Shown here: positions 31,537 to 39,756 of the stretch, in pieces
Numbering within the stretch: position 1 is the first letter of the stretch
Layout of the letters: every line of letters begins with the position of its first letter
The notes under the pieces: generated by a model
The model's input: only the letters and a program-made list of their open reading frames with translations
What the model was told of the DNA's origin: nothing
Databases searched by the model: none
From: UBA3775 sp964584255
GTDB lineage: Bacteria > Bacillota > Clostridia > Lachnospirales > Lachnospiraceae
Direction: 5' to 3'
Length of the DNA stretch: 43,422 nt
NCBI GenBank assembly: GCA_964584255.1
Contig: CAZOZM010000015.1
Location: 1 to 43,422, forward strand
Translations under genes and position numbers: made by a program

Positions 31537-34076
31537 TAGTAAACATAGTATGTGTTACCCGATTCTCCGAATGCCTTTTTCGCGCTTTCAAGCGTCAGTT
31601 GTACGTTTTTCCTCTGGTACGGGTCAATGAATGTAACCGAATCAGCACTATAAGCTGTTATCAATACAAAGTATCCGTTGTATTTGGCTATTACCGGTCT
31701 GTCAGCCGATATATAATAGAACAGCGACGAAAGTTCCGCATCCTCTGCCAGCACAACATTTTCGCTCACGTATTCCCTTAAAATACTGATATATGATCTT
31801 TCTCCGATATTTATATCTGATGCAGAAACTTCCCGGCCGTTATATTCTGCCAAAGAGAGCGCCACTGACTGTGATGTACTCACATTTTCCTTTGTATATC
31901 TGTTGACTCCCGTAATTGAGTGGCTTCTGTCAGATACACCTCTTGCCCAGACAAGCATTCCCCGGGAATCAATGACACTTCCCTTTATCTCATCTGCACA
32001 TTTTATCGCATCTGCCGGATTCTCAAATTCCTGAATAATCCTGCCGTATGCCGTAACATAAAATCCCTCTTCCTCTGCATAGTCCGGATAAACAGAGGTA
32101 TCTTTTGTAATTACCGTTGCTTTCGCCTCATATATTTCCGGTTTTTCCAATTCCTTTACAAATGAAGGAAGTTTAAGATAATATTGCAGCTTATGTTTCT
32201 CGTCACCGGCCGATGTAATGTTTTTTTCCGGGGCAGCTTCAGCTCCGGCAAGAATTACAATAACATCAGTACTGTCAAACTCATATTCAGCCCTCTTGCC
32301 TTCTCCCGCACCGGAAATCTTTTTATACAGGTTGATGTTGATTACTCCCCGTAGTGACTCTATATCCGCAATATACATTCCGTCACCTGCAGTATACTCT
32401 TTCACTACGTTTCCGTCATTTTCGCAAATTATAAGCTGTGAATAACCCATCATATTTTTACCGCTGTCATAATATGATGAATCTGCTGCCAGTCCACGAC
32501 CATATATTATTCTGTCATCAACACTTCCCAGTATGCCGATTATTTCACCGTCTGCCGCTTCTATGTGATACGTTTCATCTTCCGAAATGTCATATATTAC
32601 AATTCTCGTATTCTCGTAATTCACCGGATTTTCATCATAGCACACATACTTCATGTCATCGAAATAAATCCAGTTTTCGCCCATATCTTCGGCTTCCGTT
32701 TTCAAAACATTTGTTTCAAGCTCATAGGAATACAGTGTATTTCCCAATGTAAAGAAATATATTCCGTTATCCGTTGTATAACTTACCCGTCCGAACTCAC
32801 CCTCTATATCAGCTCTGGTTTCATCAGTCGGAATGAACATCTTTTCTTCAATACGGCGCGTTTCAGCATGATAGGTATAATATACTATTCCGCATCTTCC
32901 TTCGTATTCTCCCTTACCGATATAACCATATACGGCGAAGTCCGCATTACCTTCATCGTCGGCCGAAAGCAGCGTAAATCCATAGTCATCATATCTGCAC
33001 TTGGACAAATCCGAATAATCCACATAGGTCAGCACACAGACAAGACTGTTTTTCTCAGTATCATAATGCCACACACCGCCCTGATACTCAAAAAGGATCT
33101 GTTTTTTATTGTCGCTGTAAACAATATCAATTTCCGGATTACTGCTTATACCAAGGCCCAGATAATCTTTTCCCTCCGTGAATTCTCCGCCTTCAAAGCA
33201 TCTGTCCATTGTCCTGTCGTAGTTATAAAGAAAAGTCTTAAATGAGGAGTACTGAAAACGGTAGGTCTCGCGGCACATGTATAATTCCTCATTATCATCC
33301 GGAGTAACTTTTATAAAAAAATCAATTGCGGCACTTGCATAGGATTCATTATATTCCGAAATAAGCGGAACAACTCTATATACTTCCTCGGGTTCCATCA
33401 TTCCATAGCTCAGGGCATCCATACTGGAGTTAATATCTATGTGTGAATAGTCCGTGATAATCTCATTATCATTTGATTCCATCACATTCGAATATTCATA
33501 AACCTTTTCCTTATCAAATGTACTTTCATGAAAGCCGTTTATAAACTTCATGCTTTCCGAAAGACTTCCGAAAGTTGATACCTTCAACCTTGTATAATAG
33601 TAAATCCTGTTTGCTTCCGATGTTATCAGGGTAACTTTAAGAAGGTACTCCGTATCATCCTCAAGTTTTTCTTCTATTTTAAGTTTTGTAAAAAGCCTGC
33701 CGTCATCACCTTCTTCAAATGACACTACTTCGGACTCCGATATCTCATTTAAATCCGGAACCGTCAGAATTTCTGCAGAAAGTTTTTTTACCGAACATTC
33801 TTTTTCATTTACATATATACCCAATTCCTTTGCGGACGAAACAGGCGTAATGCTCTCTCTGAGACAGCTTTCGTCCATAGGAATCACATATCCTTTGGTC
33901 TGATTAATTTCATATCCGCCCGAATAAAAACTCACAAGCGGAAGTGTTGCCTTTGCCTGTTTAACGGTTGTAACATTCTCCGAGTATGAATGTCGCTCCA
34001 TGTTTTTGTAAAAGAATATTATTGACAAAACAAAAACCACCGCAAGAAAAGCTATTCTGACTACTGTTTTTTTCAC
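31533..34076 (-). CDS. Large membrane-anchored protein with inactive C39-peptidase-like C-terminus
   Basis: I choose the GTG at 34074-34076 because GAGGAGG lies 6 bases upstream; an ATG at 34151 has no ribosome site. The protein has 847 residues: a short basic N-terminus, one membrane helix (VVRIAFLAVVFVLSIIFFY, about 5-23), then a very long extracytoplasmic part. The middle is rich in beta strands with repeated WxYD/YYTYxxET patterns suggestive of a beta-propeller. The last ~128 residues resemble a C39 (papain-like) peptidase: PVIAKYNGYFVLITAYSADSVTFIDPY recalls the family's HFVVV...DPW segment, but the catalytic His is Tyr and no Cys stands in the helix after NVSTSQ. It is thus probably a binding rather than a cleaving domain. 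Function unknown. It is transcribed divergently from the HIT gene. Confidence 0.75.
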   Translation of the reverse strand: MKKTVVRIAFLAVVFVLSIIFFYKNMERHSYSENVTTVKQAKATLPLVSFYSGGYEINQTKGYVIPMDESCLRESITPVSSAKELGIYVNEKECSVKKLSAEILTVPDLNEISESEVVSFEEGDDGRLFTKLKIEEKLEDDTEYLLKVTLITSEANRIYYYTRLKVSTFGSLSESMKFINGFHESTFDKEKVYEYSNVMESNDNEIITDYSHIDINSSMDALSYGMMEPEEVYRVVPLISEYNESYASAAIDFFIKVTPDDNEELYMCRETYRFQYSSFKTFLYNYDRTMDRCFEGGEFTEGKDYLGLGISSNPEIDIVYSDNKKQILFEYQGGVWHYDTEKNSLVCVLTYVDYSDLSKCRYDDYGFTLLSADDEGNADFAVYGYIGKGEYEGRCGIVYYTYHAETRRIEEKMFIPTDETRADIEGEFGRVSYTTDNGIYFFTLGNTLYSYELETNVLKTEAEDMGENWIYFDDMKYVCYDENPVNYENTRIVIYDISEDETYHIEAADGEIIGILGSVDDRIIYGRGLAADSSYYDSGKNMMGYSQLIICENDGNVVKEYTAGDGMYIADIESLRGVININLYKKISGAGEGKRAEYEFDSTDVIVILAGAEAAPEKNITSAGDEKHKLQYYLKLPSFVKELEKPEIYEAKATVITKDTSVYPDYAEEEGFYVTAYGRIIQEFENPADAIKCADEIKGSVIDSRGMLVWARGVSDRSHSITGVNRYTKENVSTSQSVALSLAEYNGREVSASDINIGERSYISILREYVSENVVLAEDAELSSLFYYISADRPVIAKYNGYFVLITAYSADSVTFIDPYQRKNVQLTLESAKKAFGESGNTYYVYY

Positions 34077-34119
34077 CTGCTGCCTCCTCTCCCGTTTATG
34101 TTTCTCTTCAATCATTTTC

Positions 34120-34148
34120 TTGATTTCAAAACAAAATGGTATTACAAT
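34120..34148 (+). promoter_or_regulatory. Promoter of the HIT gene
   Basis: TTGATT (34120-34125), 17 bases, TACAAT (34143-34148). The only plus-strand promoter I support in the window. Confidence 0.6.
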
Positions 34149-34157
34149 CATTTTGCA

Positions 34158-34192
34158 GGCAGTTTAAAACTGCCAATCAAGCATCAGATTGG
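34158..34192 (+). promoter_or_regulatory. Competing hairpins in the HIT leader
   Basis: A perfect GGCAGTTT-A-AAACTGCC palindrome (34158-34174) begins near the predicted +1. A second stem, CCAATC (34173-34178) with GATTGG (34187-34192), shares its first two bases with the palindrome's right arm and pairs over the start of the GGAG ribosome site (34191-34194). Only one can form fully at a time. The palindrome could instead be a DNA operator. Confidence 0.45.
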
Positions 34193-34201
34193 AGATTTAT
34201 C

Positions 34202-34618
34202 ATGATAAAAGACGATTGTATTTTCTGTAAAATTGCAAACGGAATCATTCCGTCCGCAACAGTTTATGAAGACGACGATTTCAGAGCCATATTGGATATC
34301 GCTCCGGCTCACAAAGGCCACACCATCATTTTACCTAAAGCTCATGCCGATAATCTTTATGAACTCAATGATTCATATGCCTCCAAAGCACTTCCGGTTG
34401 CAAAGAAAATTGCTGCTGCCATAAAGGCTGAAACCGGTTGTGATGGAGTCAATATACTTCAAAACAACGAAGTCGCTGCCGGTCAGTCCGTTTTCCATTT
34501 CCATATTCATGTTATTCCACGTTATGAAAATGACGGTCTCCTTCCCGTTTGGGCTCAAGGCTCATATTCCGAAGGAGAAGCCGACATTCTGGCAAATGCC
34601 ATCAGAGAAAGAGTCTAA
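34202..34618 (+). CDS. HIT-family hydrolase (Hint/PKCI-like)
   Basis: Small cytosolic nucleotide-binding hydrolase; family members cleave nucleoside phosphoramidates or dinucleotides. The 138 residues contain DDCIFCKIANGIIPS (with a Cys-x-x-Cys pair at 6 and 9), the ...LDIAPAHKGHTIILPKAHADNL core, and the catalytic histidine triad HFHIHVIPR (99-107). It starts at the ATG at 34202-34204 behind GGAG at 7 bases. It is the only plus-strand gene in the window. Its stop codon (34616-34618) overlaps the stop of the convergent murG (34615-34617), with no terminator between. Confidence 0.94.
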   Translation: MIKDDCIFCKIANGIIPSATVYEDDDFRAILDIAPAHKGHTIILPKAHADNLYELNDSYASKALPVAKKIAAAIKAETGCDGVNILQNNEVAAGQSVFHFHIHVIPRYENDGLLPVWAQGSYSEGEADILANAIRERV

Positions 34619-35685
34619 CTCTTTCTCATGGTATCCTTAATTAATCCTACAATTATGTTTTCCGCATCCGAGCCGGCGGCAGCGGACATTGCCTTAACAT
34701 AATTTTCTTTATCTTTTTCAATTTTCTCGAGTGCTTCCGTGAGTGTTTTCTCATTTGCATCCTCGTCCCTTATTACCAGGGAAAATCCCTGTTTTTCAAA
34801 CGATTCCGCATTAAGAATCTGATCTCCTCTGCTCGCCCGGGCACTGAGTGGAATTAAAATATTAGGCTTTTTTAAAGCTGCAAGTTCACATATTGCATTT
34901 GCTCCGGCCCTTGAAATGACCACATCTGCCGCAGCAAGAAGATCCTTCATTTCCTTATCACAGTATTCTATTTGAACATATCCTTTTCTTCCGTCAAATG
35001 CGCTATCCGTCTTTCCCTTACCGCAAAGATGGGCAATGTCATATTTTTTCAGAAGTGTTTCAAGACTTTTTCTCACCGCTTCATTGACATTTTTAGCACC
35101 CGTACTTCCGCCTACCACAAGAAGCAGAGGCTTCTTACCATCAAATCCAAGATACTCATATGCTTTTTCCCTGCTTCCATTAAAGAGTTCCTTCCTTATT
35201 GGTGTTCCGGTATAACTTCCCTTCCCCTCAGGCAGACATTTTACGGTCTCCGGGAAATTACAGCATACCTTGGTTGCCGCAGGTATTGCTATTTTATTTG
35301 CAAGCCCCGGTGTCATATCAGATTCATGTATTATTACCGGCACTTTCCGGCTCTTTGCTCCCAAAACCACGGGAACAGATACAAATCCGCCCTTTGAAAA
35401 ACATATATCAGGGTCAATTTGCTTTATTATCTTCTTTGCTTCCGAAAAACCTTTAATAACCCTGAACGGATCAGTAAAATTCTTCCAATCAAAATATCGT
35501 CTCAGTTTACCCGTTGAAATGCCATAATATTTTATGCCCAAATCCTCAATCAGTTTTTTCTCAATCCCCTGCTTTGAACCTATGTAACTGATTTCAAAGC
35601 CTTCCTGTCTGAGTCTGGCAATAAGAGCAATATTAGGCATTACATGTCCGGCAGTTCCGCCGCCCGTAAAAACTATTTTTTTCAT
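34615..35685 (-). CDS. murG: UDP-GlcNAc:lipid II precursor transferase MurG
   Basis: This GT28 membrane-associated transferase adds GlcNAc to lipid I, making lipid II for peptidoglycan. The 356 residues start with MKKIVFTGGGTAGHVMPNIAL, the nucleotide-sugar glycine loop; other signs are YGISTGKLRRYF, SKGGFVSVPVVLGA, HESDMTPGLANK and the second glycine region VVGGSTGAKNVNEAV, then SRAGANAICELAAL. The ATG at 35683-35685 follows GAGG at 7 bases. It is alone here, not in a division/cell-wall cluster with murD, ftsW or ftsZ. Its 3' end overlaps the convergent HIT gene by 4 bases. Confidence 0.95.
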   Translation of the reverse strand: MKKIVFTGGGTAGHVMPNIALIARLRQEGFEISYIGSKQGIEKKLIEDLGIKYYGISTGKLRRYFDWKNFTDPFRVIKGFSEAKKIIKQIDPDICFSKGGFVSVPVVLGAKSRKVPVIIHESDMTPGLANKIAIPAATKVCCNFPETVKCLPEGKGSYTGTPIRKELFNGSREKAYEYLGFDGKKPLLLVVGGSTGAKNVNEAVRKSLETLLKKYDIAHLCGKGKTDSAFDGRKGYVQIEYCDKEMKDLLAAADVVISRAGANAICELAALKKPNILIPLSARASRGDQILNAESFEKQGFSLVIRDEDANEKTLTEALEKIEKDKENYVKAMSAAAGSDAENIIVGLIKDTMRKS

Positions 35686-35708
35686 ATCCAAGCCTCTTTT
35701 CACATCAT

Positions 35709-35734
35709 TAAAATGGGTCCACACCGGTGGACCC
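35709..35734 (-). terminator. Terminator or attenuator between TSCPD gene and murG
   Basis: GGGTCCAC/GTGGACCC arms (35715-35722 with 35727-35734), then ATTTTAATG on the minus strand. No promoter for murG is evident after it, so read-through may supply murG. Confidence 0.7.
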
Positions 35735-35746
35735 TTCTCTTATGTA

Positions 35747-35995
35747 TCAAAGATATTTTGCTATTGCCGTTGCAAGCTGATCCGGACATGATGTTGATTT
35801 ATATCCGCATCTTATTCCTTTGAGTCTTGCAACAACTTCGTTTGCTTCCATTCCTTCCACGAGTGTTGCCACACCCTGTGTGTTGCCGCTGCATCCGCCA
35901 ACAAATCTTACATTTCTTACGATCTGTCTTCCGTTTTCTTCACAAATGTCAAATTCTATCTGGGAAGCACAAACTCCCTGTGTTCTATATACCAT
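35747..35995 (-). CDS. TSCPD-domain protein (TIGR03905 type)
   Basis: A small cytosolic protein of 82 residues, consisting of little more than the TSCPD domain, best known as a C-terminal part of some ribonucleotide reductases. The name-giving motif TSCPDQLATAIAKYL closes the protein; earlier are GVCASQIEFDI and FVGGCSGNTQGV. Four conserved cysteines (in GVCAS, GGCSG, IRCGY and TSCPD) suggest metal binding. Starts at ATG behind GAGG. Function is not established, as far as I know. Confidence 0.88.
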   Translation of the reverse strand: MVYRTQGVCASQIEFDICEENGRQIVRNVRFVGGCSGNTQGVATLVEGMEANEVVARLKGIRCGYKSTSCPDQLATAIAKYL

Positions 35996-36082
35996 TTTTT
36001 CCTCATTTCTTAGCGGTCAGTATTTTCCTTATGGTTTCTGTCTGCCGTCACCCGCTCAAAACGACAGCTTAAGACACCTAAA

Positions 36083-36110
36083 GGCAATACATAGTATACT
36101 ATGTATTGCC
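36083..36110. repeat. Perfect 28-bp palindrome between mtnN and the TSCPD gene
   Basis: GGCAATACATAGTA followed directly by its exact reverse complement, with no central spacer. It lies about 57 bases past the mtnN stop and 88 before the TSCPD start. Only TTT follows on the minus strand, so as a terminator it is weak; a protein-binding operator for the TSCPD gene is the alternative. Confidence 0.6.
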
Positions 36111-36166
36111 CATTTCATGCATTACATTTTTTTTAATTTTTAAACTGGAAAATTAAATCCCTTAAA

Positions 36167-36865
36167 CTATCTGTTACTGTCTGCAACAAGTTCTTTTACC
36201 AAAACCACCAGATGTCTGATTGCCTCTTTTTCAAACTTGTCATAATCCATGTTTGCCGAGCCGTCTGCCTTGTCGGAGATTGCTCTGAGTACAAGAAACG
36301 GTATACTGTTAAGATATGCAACCTGCGCCATCGATGCGCCTTCCATCTCCGTACATTTTCCGTTAAATTCCTCTACAAGGAATTTTTTCTTTGCAGCGTC
36401 CGCAACAAAAACATCACCGCTCAATACCCTTCCGCGATGAACATTTATCTCTTTAATACTGTTCTTGCAGATTTCCACGGCTTTCTGAGCCATTTCTTCA
36501 TCAGATTCAAACACGGATCGGTCCATCTGAGGAATCACTCCCGGCTTATAACCGAAGGCAACCGCATCCATGTCATGCTGAATACAATCCGTTGATACAA
36601 CAATGTCTCCTATATCTATTGAAGCATCCAACGAACCGGCAACACCTGTATTTATCAGACTTTTTACCTCATAAACATCAATAAGTTTCTGAGCACATGC
36701 CGCCATATTTACTTTTCCGATTCCGGATTTAACAATTACCGCATCCGCTCCCGAAAGCTTTCCTACATAAAACTTCCAAACACCTTTTTCTTCCACATGT
36801 TTGTCAGTCATCGAAGAATAAAGTTCAGCAACTTCTTCTTCCATTGCTCCGATAATTCCTATCAT
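36167..36865 (-). CDS. mtnN: 5'-methylthioadenosine/S-adenosylhomocysteine nucleosidase
   Basis: Cleaves adenine from MTA, SAH and 5'-deoxyadenosine, feeding methionine salvage and removing inhibitors of SAM enzymes. The 232 residues show MIGIIGAMEEEV (Glu11), the glycine-rich NTGVAGSLD, Glu175 in CTEMEGASMAQ and Asp198 in RAISDKAD, all the catalytic residues of the family. GGAGG precedes the ATG. Only 15 bases separate it from galE upstream, so the two are co-transcribed, apparently as the tail of the ATP synthase operon. Confidence 0.96.
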   Translation of the reverse strand: MIGIIGAMEEEVAELYSSMTDKHVEEKGVWKFYVGKLSGADAVIVKSGIGKVNMAACAQKLIDVYEVKSLINTGVAGSLDASIDIGDIVVSTDCIQHDMDAVAFGYKPGVIPQMDRSVFESDEEMAQKAVEICKNSIKEINVHRGRVLSGDVFVADAAKKKFLVEEFNGKCTEMEGASMAQVAYLNSIPFLVLRAISDKADGSANMDYDKFEKEAIRHLVVLVKELVADSNR

Positions 36866-36880
36866 TTGTACCTCCGGTTC

Positions 36881-37897
36881 CTACGAATCATACCCATTTG
36901 GATTTGCAGACTGCCATCTCCATGTATCCCTGCACATGTCTTCAAGCGTTTTTTCTGCAGTCCAACCAAGAACTTCTCTTGCCTTCTTAGGGTCAGCATA
37001 ACACTCATCAACATCACCTGAACGTCTTGGCGCAATTACATAAGGAATCTTTATACCGTTGGCATTCTCAAATGCCTTTACCATATCAAGCACGGAATAT
37101 CCTGTTCCCGTTCCGAGATTGAATATCTCGGTTCCGACATGCTCATCTGCATATTTAATTGCCGCAACATGTCCCTTTGCAAGGTCCACAACATGAATGT
37201 AGTCTCTTACGCCTGTACCGTCATGTGTCTTATAGTCATTACCAAATACGTTAAGATGCTCTCTCTTTCCTACCGCAACCTGTGCAATATATGGGAAAAG
37301 ATTGTTTGGAATTCCCTGTGGATCTTCACCGATACGTCCGCTTTCATGAGCACCTACCGGATTGAAATATCTTAAAAGTACAACACTTAAATCCTTGTCT
37401 GCAAAGCTTGTGTCCCTGAGAATTCTTTCCATCATCCATTTGGTCCAACCATATGGATTTGTACACTCACCAAGCTTTGTATCCTCCGTAAGAGGAACTG
37501 TCTCAGGATCTCCGTAAACAGTTGCCGATGATGAGAATATAATCTTCTTACAATTATATTCATTCATCACTTCAAGAAGAGTAAGCGTAGTATCAATATT
37601 GTTTCTGTAATACTTTAACGGATTTGCAACAGACTCACCTACTGCCTTAAGTCCCGCAAAATGAATCACTGAATCGATATTTTCCTTTTCAAACACTTCT
37701 TTAAGTGCCTTTTTATCTGCAACATCCACCTCATATGCTTTGATTCGCACACCGGTTATTTCTTCAAGTCTGTTAATTACCTCCGGCTTTGAGTTGTCAT
37801 AATTATCAGCAATTACAACATCATAACCTGATTTAATAAGTTCAACGGCCGTATGGCTTCCTATATAACCCGCACCGCCTGCAAGAAGTATTGACAT
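36881..37897 (-). CDS. galE: UDP-glucose 4-epimerase
   Basis: Short-chain-dehydrogenase-type enzyme interconverting UDP-glucose and UDP-galactose. The 338 residues have the NAD loop GGAGYIGSH (7-15), SSSATVYG with Ser124, and the YxxxK pair Tyr149/Lys153 in NPYGWTKWMM, then RYFNPVGAHESG. Length and motifs fit the GalE subgroup well. GGGGTGG precedes the ATG. It begins only 18 bases after the atpC stop with no terminator, so it seems to be part of the ATP synthase transcript, with mtnN following. Confidence 0.95.
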   Translation of the reverse strand: MSILLAGGAGYIGSHTAVELIKSGYDVVIADNYDNSKPEVINRLEEITGVRIKAYEVDVADKKALKEVFEKENIDSVIHFAGLKAVGESVANPLKYYRNNIDTTLTLLEVMNEYNCKKIIFSSSATVYGDPETVPLTEDTKLGECTNPYGWTKWMMERILRDTSFADKDLSVVLLRYFNPVGAHESGRIGEDPQGIPNNLFPYIAQVAVGKREHLNVFGNDYKTHDGTGVRDYIHVVDLAKGHVAAIKYADEHVGTEIFNLGTGTGYSVLDMVKAFENANGIKIPYVIAPRRSGDVDECYADPKKAREVLGWTAEKTLEDMCRDTWRWQSANPNGYDS

Positions 37898-37915
37898 AAT
37901 TCCACCCCTTATATT

Positions 37916-38323
37916 TTATTTGTCAGCTAAATTTATTCGTATGAGCGATTTTTTAAGTGCAATTTCCGCACGTTCCATATTGATATTCATATCAGAGGAA
38001 GCCATTCGCCTTTCCGCGCGAATCTTAGCCTCTCTGGCCCTGTTTATATCAATTTCGTCCGGCCATTCACATGCTTCCGAAAGTATCACCACTTTATCGG
38101 GAAGAATCTGAATAAATCCCTCAAGCAGTGATGCTTCCTTTACCTCACCATTGTTATATATGCGAAGTATTCCGGGTGCAACAATAGCCGTAAGAGGTAT
38201 ATGATTTTTATATATACCCATATCGCCCTCTGTAGTTGTGAGCTCCACCATATCGGCTTCACCGTCAAAGAAAACCCTTTCCGGCGCCAACACGGTCAGC
38301 TTAAAAATATCCGCATTCGCCAT
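37916..38323 (-). CDS. atpC: ATP synthase F1 subunit epsilon
   Basis: Central-stalk subunit that couples rotation and restrains ATP hydrolysis. The N-terminal beta sandwich (FKLTVLAPERVFFDGEADMVELTTTEGDMGIYKNHIPL) and the C-terminal helical hairpin (DINRAREAKIRAERRM) are both present in 135 residues. I start at the ATG at 38321-38323, with GGGTG 5 bases upstream; a GTG two codons earlier is too close to that site. It lies 12 bases after atpD. Confidence 0.95.
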   Translation of the reverse strand: MANADIFKLTVLAPERVFFDGEADMVELTTTEGDMGIYKNHIPLTAIVAPGILRIYNNGEVKEASLLEGFIQILPDKVVILSEACEWPDEIDINRAREAKIRAERRMASSDMNINMERAEIALKKSLIRINLADK

Positions 38324-38335
38324 ATTCACACCCGC

Positions 38336-39739
38336 TTACTTATCTCTGTTGTTATATCTTTCTACAACATCTTCAATTCCGCCTGCGTTAAGGAAATAAC
38401 TTTCAGGAATTTCATCATGCTTTCCTTCAAGAATTTCTTTAAAACTCTGAATTGTTTCTGAAATAGGAACATATTTTCCCGGAAGTCCGGTAAACTGTTC
38501 CGCTACATTAAACGGCTGTGAAAGGAACCTCTGAACTTTTCGTGCTCTTGAAACAAGTATTTTATCATCTTCAGAAAGCTCATCCATACCGAGAATTGCA
38601 ATAATATCCTGGAGTTCCTTATATTTCTGAAGTATCTCCTGAACACCTCTGGCAACCTTGTAATGCTCTTCTCCAAGAATTCTCGGATCAAGAATCCTTG
38701 ATGTCGATTCAAGAGGATCAACTGCCGGATAGATACCAAGTTCAACTATGGATCTTGAAAGAACCGTCGTTGCGTCAAGATGCGCAAAAGTTGTTGCCGG
38801 CGCCGGATCCGTAAGGTCATCTGCCGGAACATATACCGCCTGAACCGATGTGATTGATCCGTTCTTTGTTGATGTAATACGTTCCTGGAGCGCACCCATT
38901 TCCGTCTGAAGTGTAGGCTGATAACCTACCGCTGACGGCATACGTCCGAGAAGTGCCGAAACCTCAGAACCCGCCTGGGTAAATCTGAAGATATTGTCGA
39001 TGAAGAGAAGTACATCTTTTCCGCCCTTATCCCTGAAATACTCAGCCATCGTGAGTCCTGTAAGACCGACTCTCATTCTTGCTCCCGGTGGCTCATTCAT
39101 CTGACCGAAAACCATTGTTGTTTTATCAATAACGCCGGAATCGATCATTTCATAATAAAGATCATTTCCTTCTCGTGTTCTCTCACCAACACCGGTGAAA
39201 ACCGAATATCCACCGTGTTCAGTAGCGATATTGGTTATAAGTTCCTGAATCAGAACCGTCTTTCCTACTCCCGCACCACCGAAGAGACCGATTTTTCCAC
39301 CCTTCTGATAGGGACAGAGCAGATCGACAACCTTAATACCGGTTTCAAGCATTTCCGTTTCTGTTGACTGCTCTGCAAAACTCGGAGCCTTCCTGTGAAT
39401 AGGAAGATACTCCACATTTTCAGGAGCAGGTTTTTCATCTATAGGATTGCCGAGAACGTTAAACATACGGCCGAGTGTATTTGTTCCAACCGGAACCATT
39501 ATGGGATTTCCGGTAGCCTCTGCCTCCATTCCTCTTACCAACCCGTCAGTAGTACCCATTGCGATACACCTTACGGTGTCGTCTCCAAGATGCTGTGCCA
39601 CTTCTGAAACAAGAATTTCACCGTTGCTTCTGGTAATCTTAATTGCATCATTAATTTCCGGAAGTTTTCCCTCCGGAAATTTTATGTCAAGGACAGCACC
39701 GATAATCTGGGTAATTTTACCTGTTACTTTATTATCCAA
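38336..39739 (-). CDS. atpD: ATP synthase F1 subunit beta, UUG start
   Basis: Catalytic subunit of F1. The 467 residues contain Walker A GGAGVGKTV, GERTREGNDLYYEM with the catalytic glutamate region, Walker B DVLLFIDNIFRF, and the DELSEED-loop version MDELSEEDKILVSRARK. The start is TTG at 39737-39739 (forward CAA), with AAGGAGA 6 to 7 bases upstream. No ATG exists at this point, and the N-terminal DNKVTGKITQIIGAVLDIKF matches the family start. Second UUG start in this operon. Confidence 0.97.
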   Translation of the reverse strand: MDNKVTGKITQIIGAVLDIKFPEGKLPEINDAIKITRSNGEILVSEVAQHLGDDTVRCIAMGTTDGLVRGMEAEATGNPIMVPVGTNTLGRMFNVLGNPIDEKPAPENVEYLPIHRKAPSFAEQSTETEMLETGIKVVDLLCPYQKGGKIGLFGGAGVGKTVLIQELITNIATEHGGYSVFTGVGERTREGNDLYYEMIDSGVIDKTTMVFGQMNEPPGARMRVGLTGLTMAEYFRDKGGKDVLLFIDNIFRFTQAGSEVSALLGRMPSAVGYQPTLQTEMGALQERITSTKNGSITSVQAVYVPADDLTDPAPATTFAHLDATTVLSRSIVELGIYPAVDPLESTSRILDPRILGEEHYKVARGVQEILQKYKELQDIIAILGMDELSEDDKILVSRARKVQRFLSQPFNVAEQFTGLPGKYVPISETIQSFKEILEGKHDEIPESYFLNAGGIEDVVERYNNRDK

Positions 39740-39756
39740 TGTTTTTCTCCTTCCGG

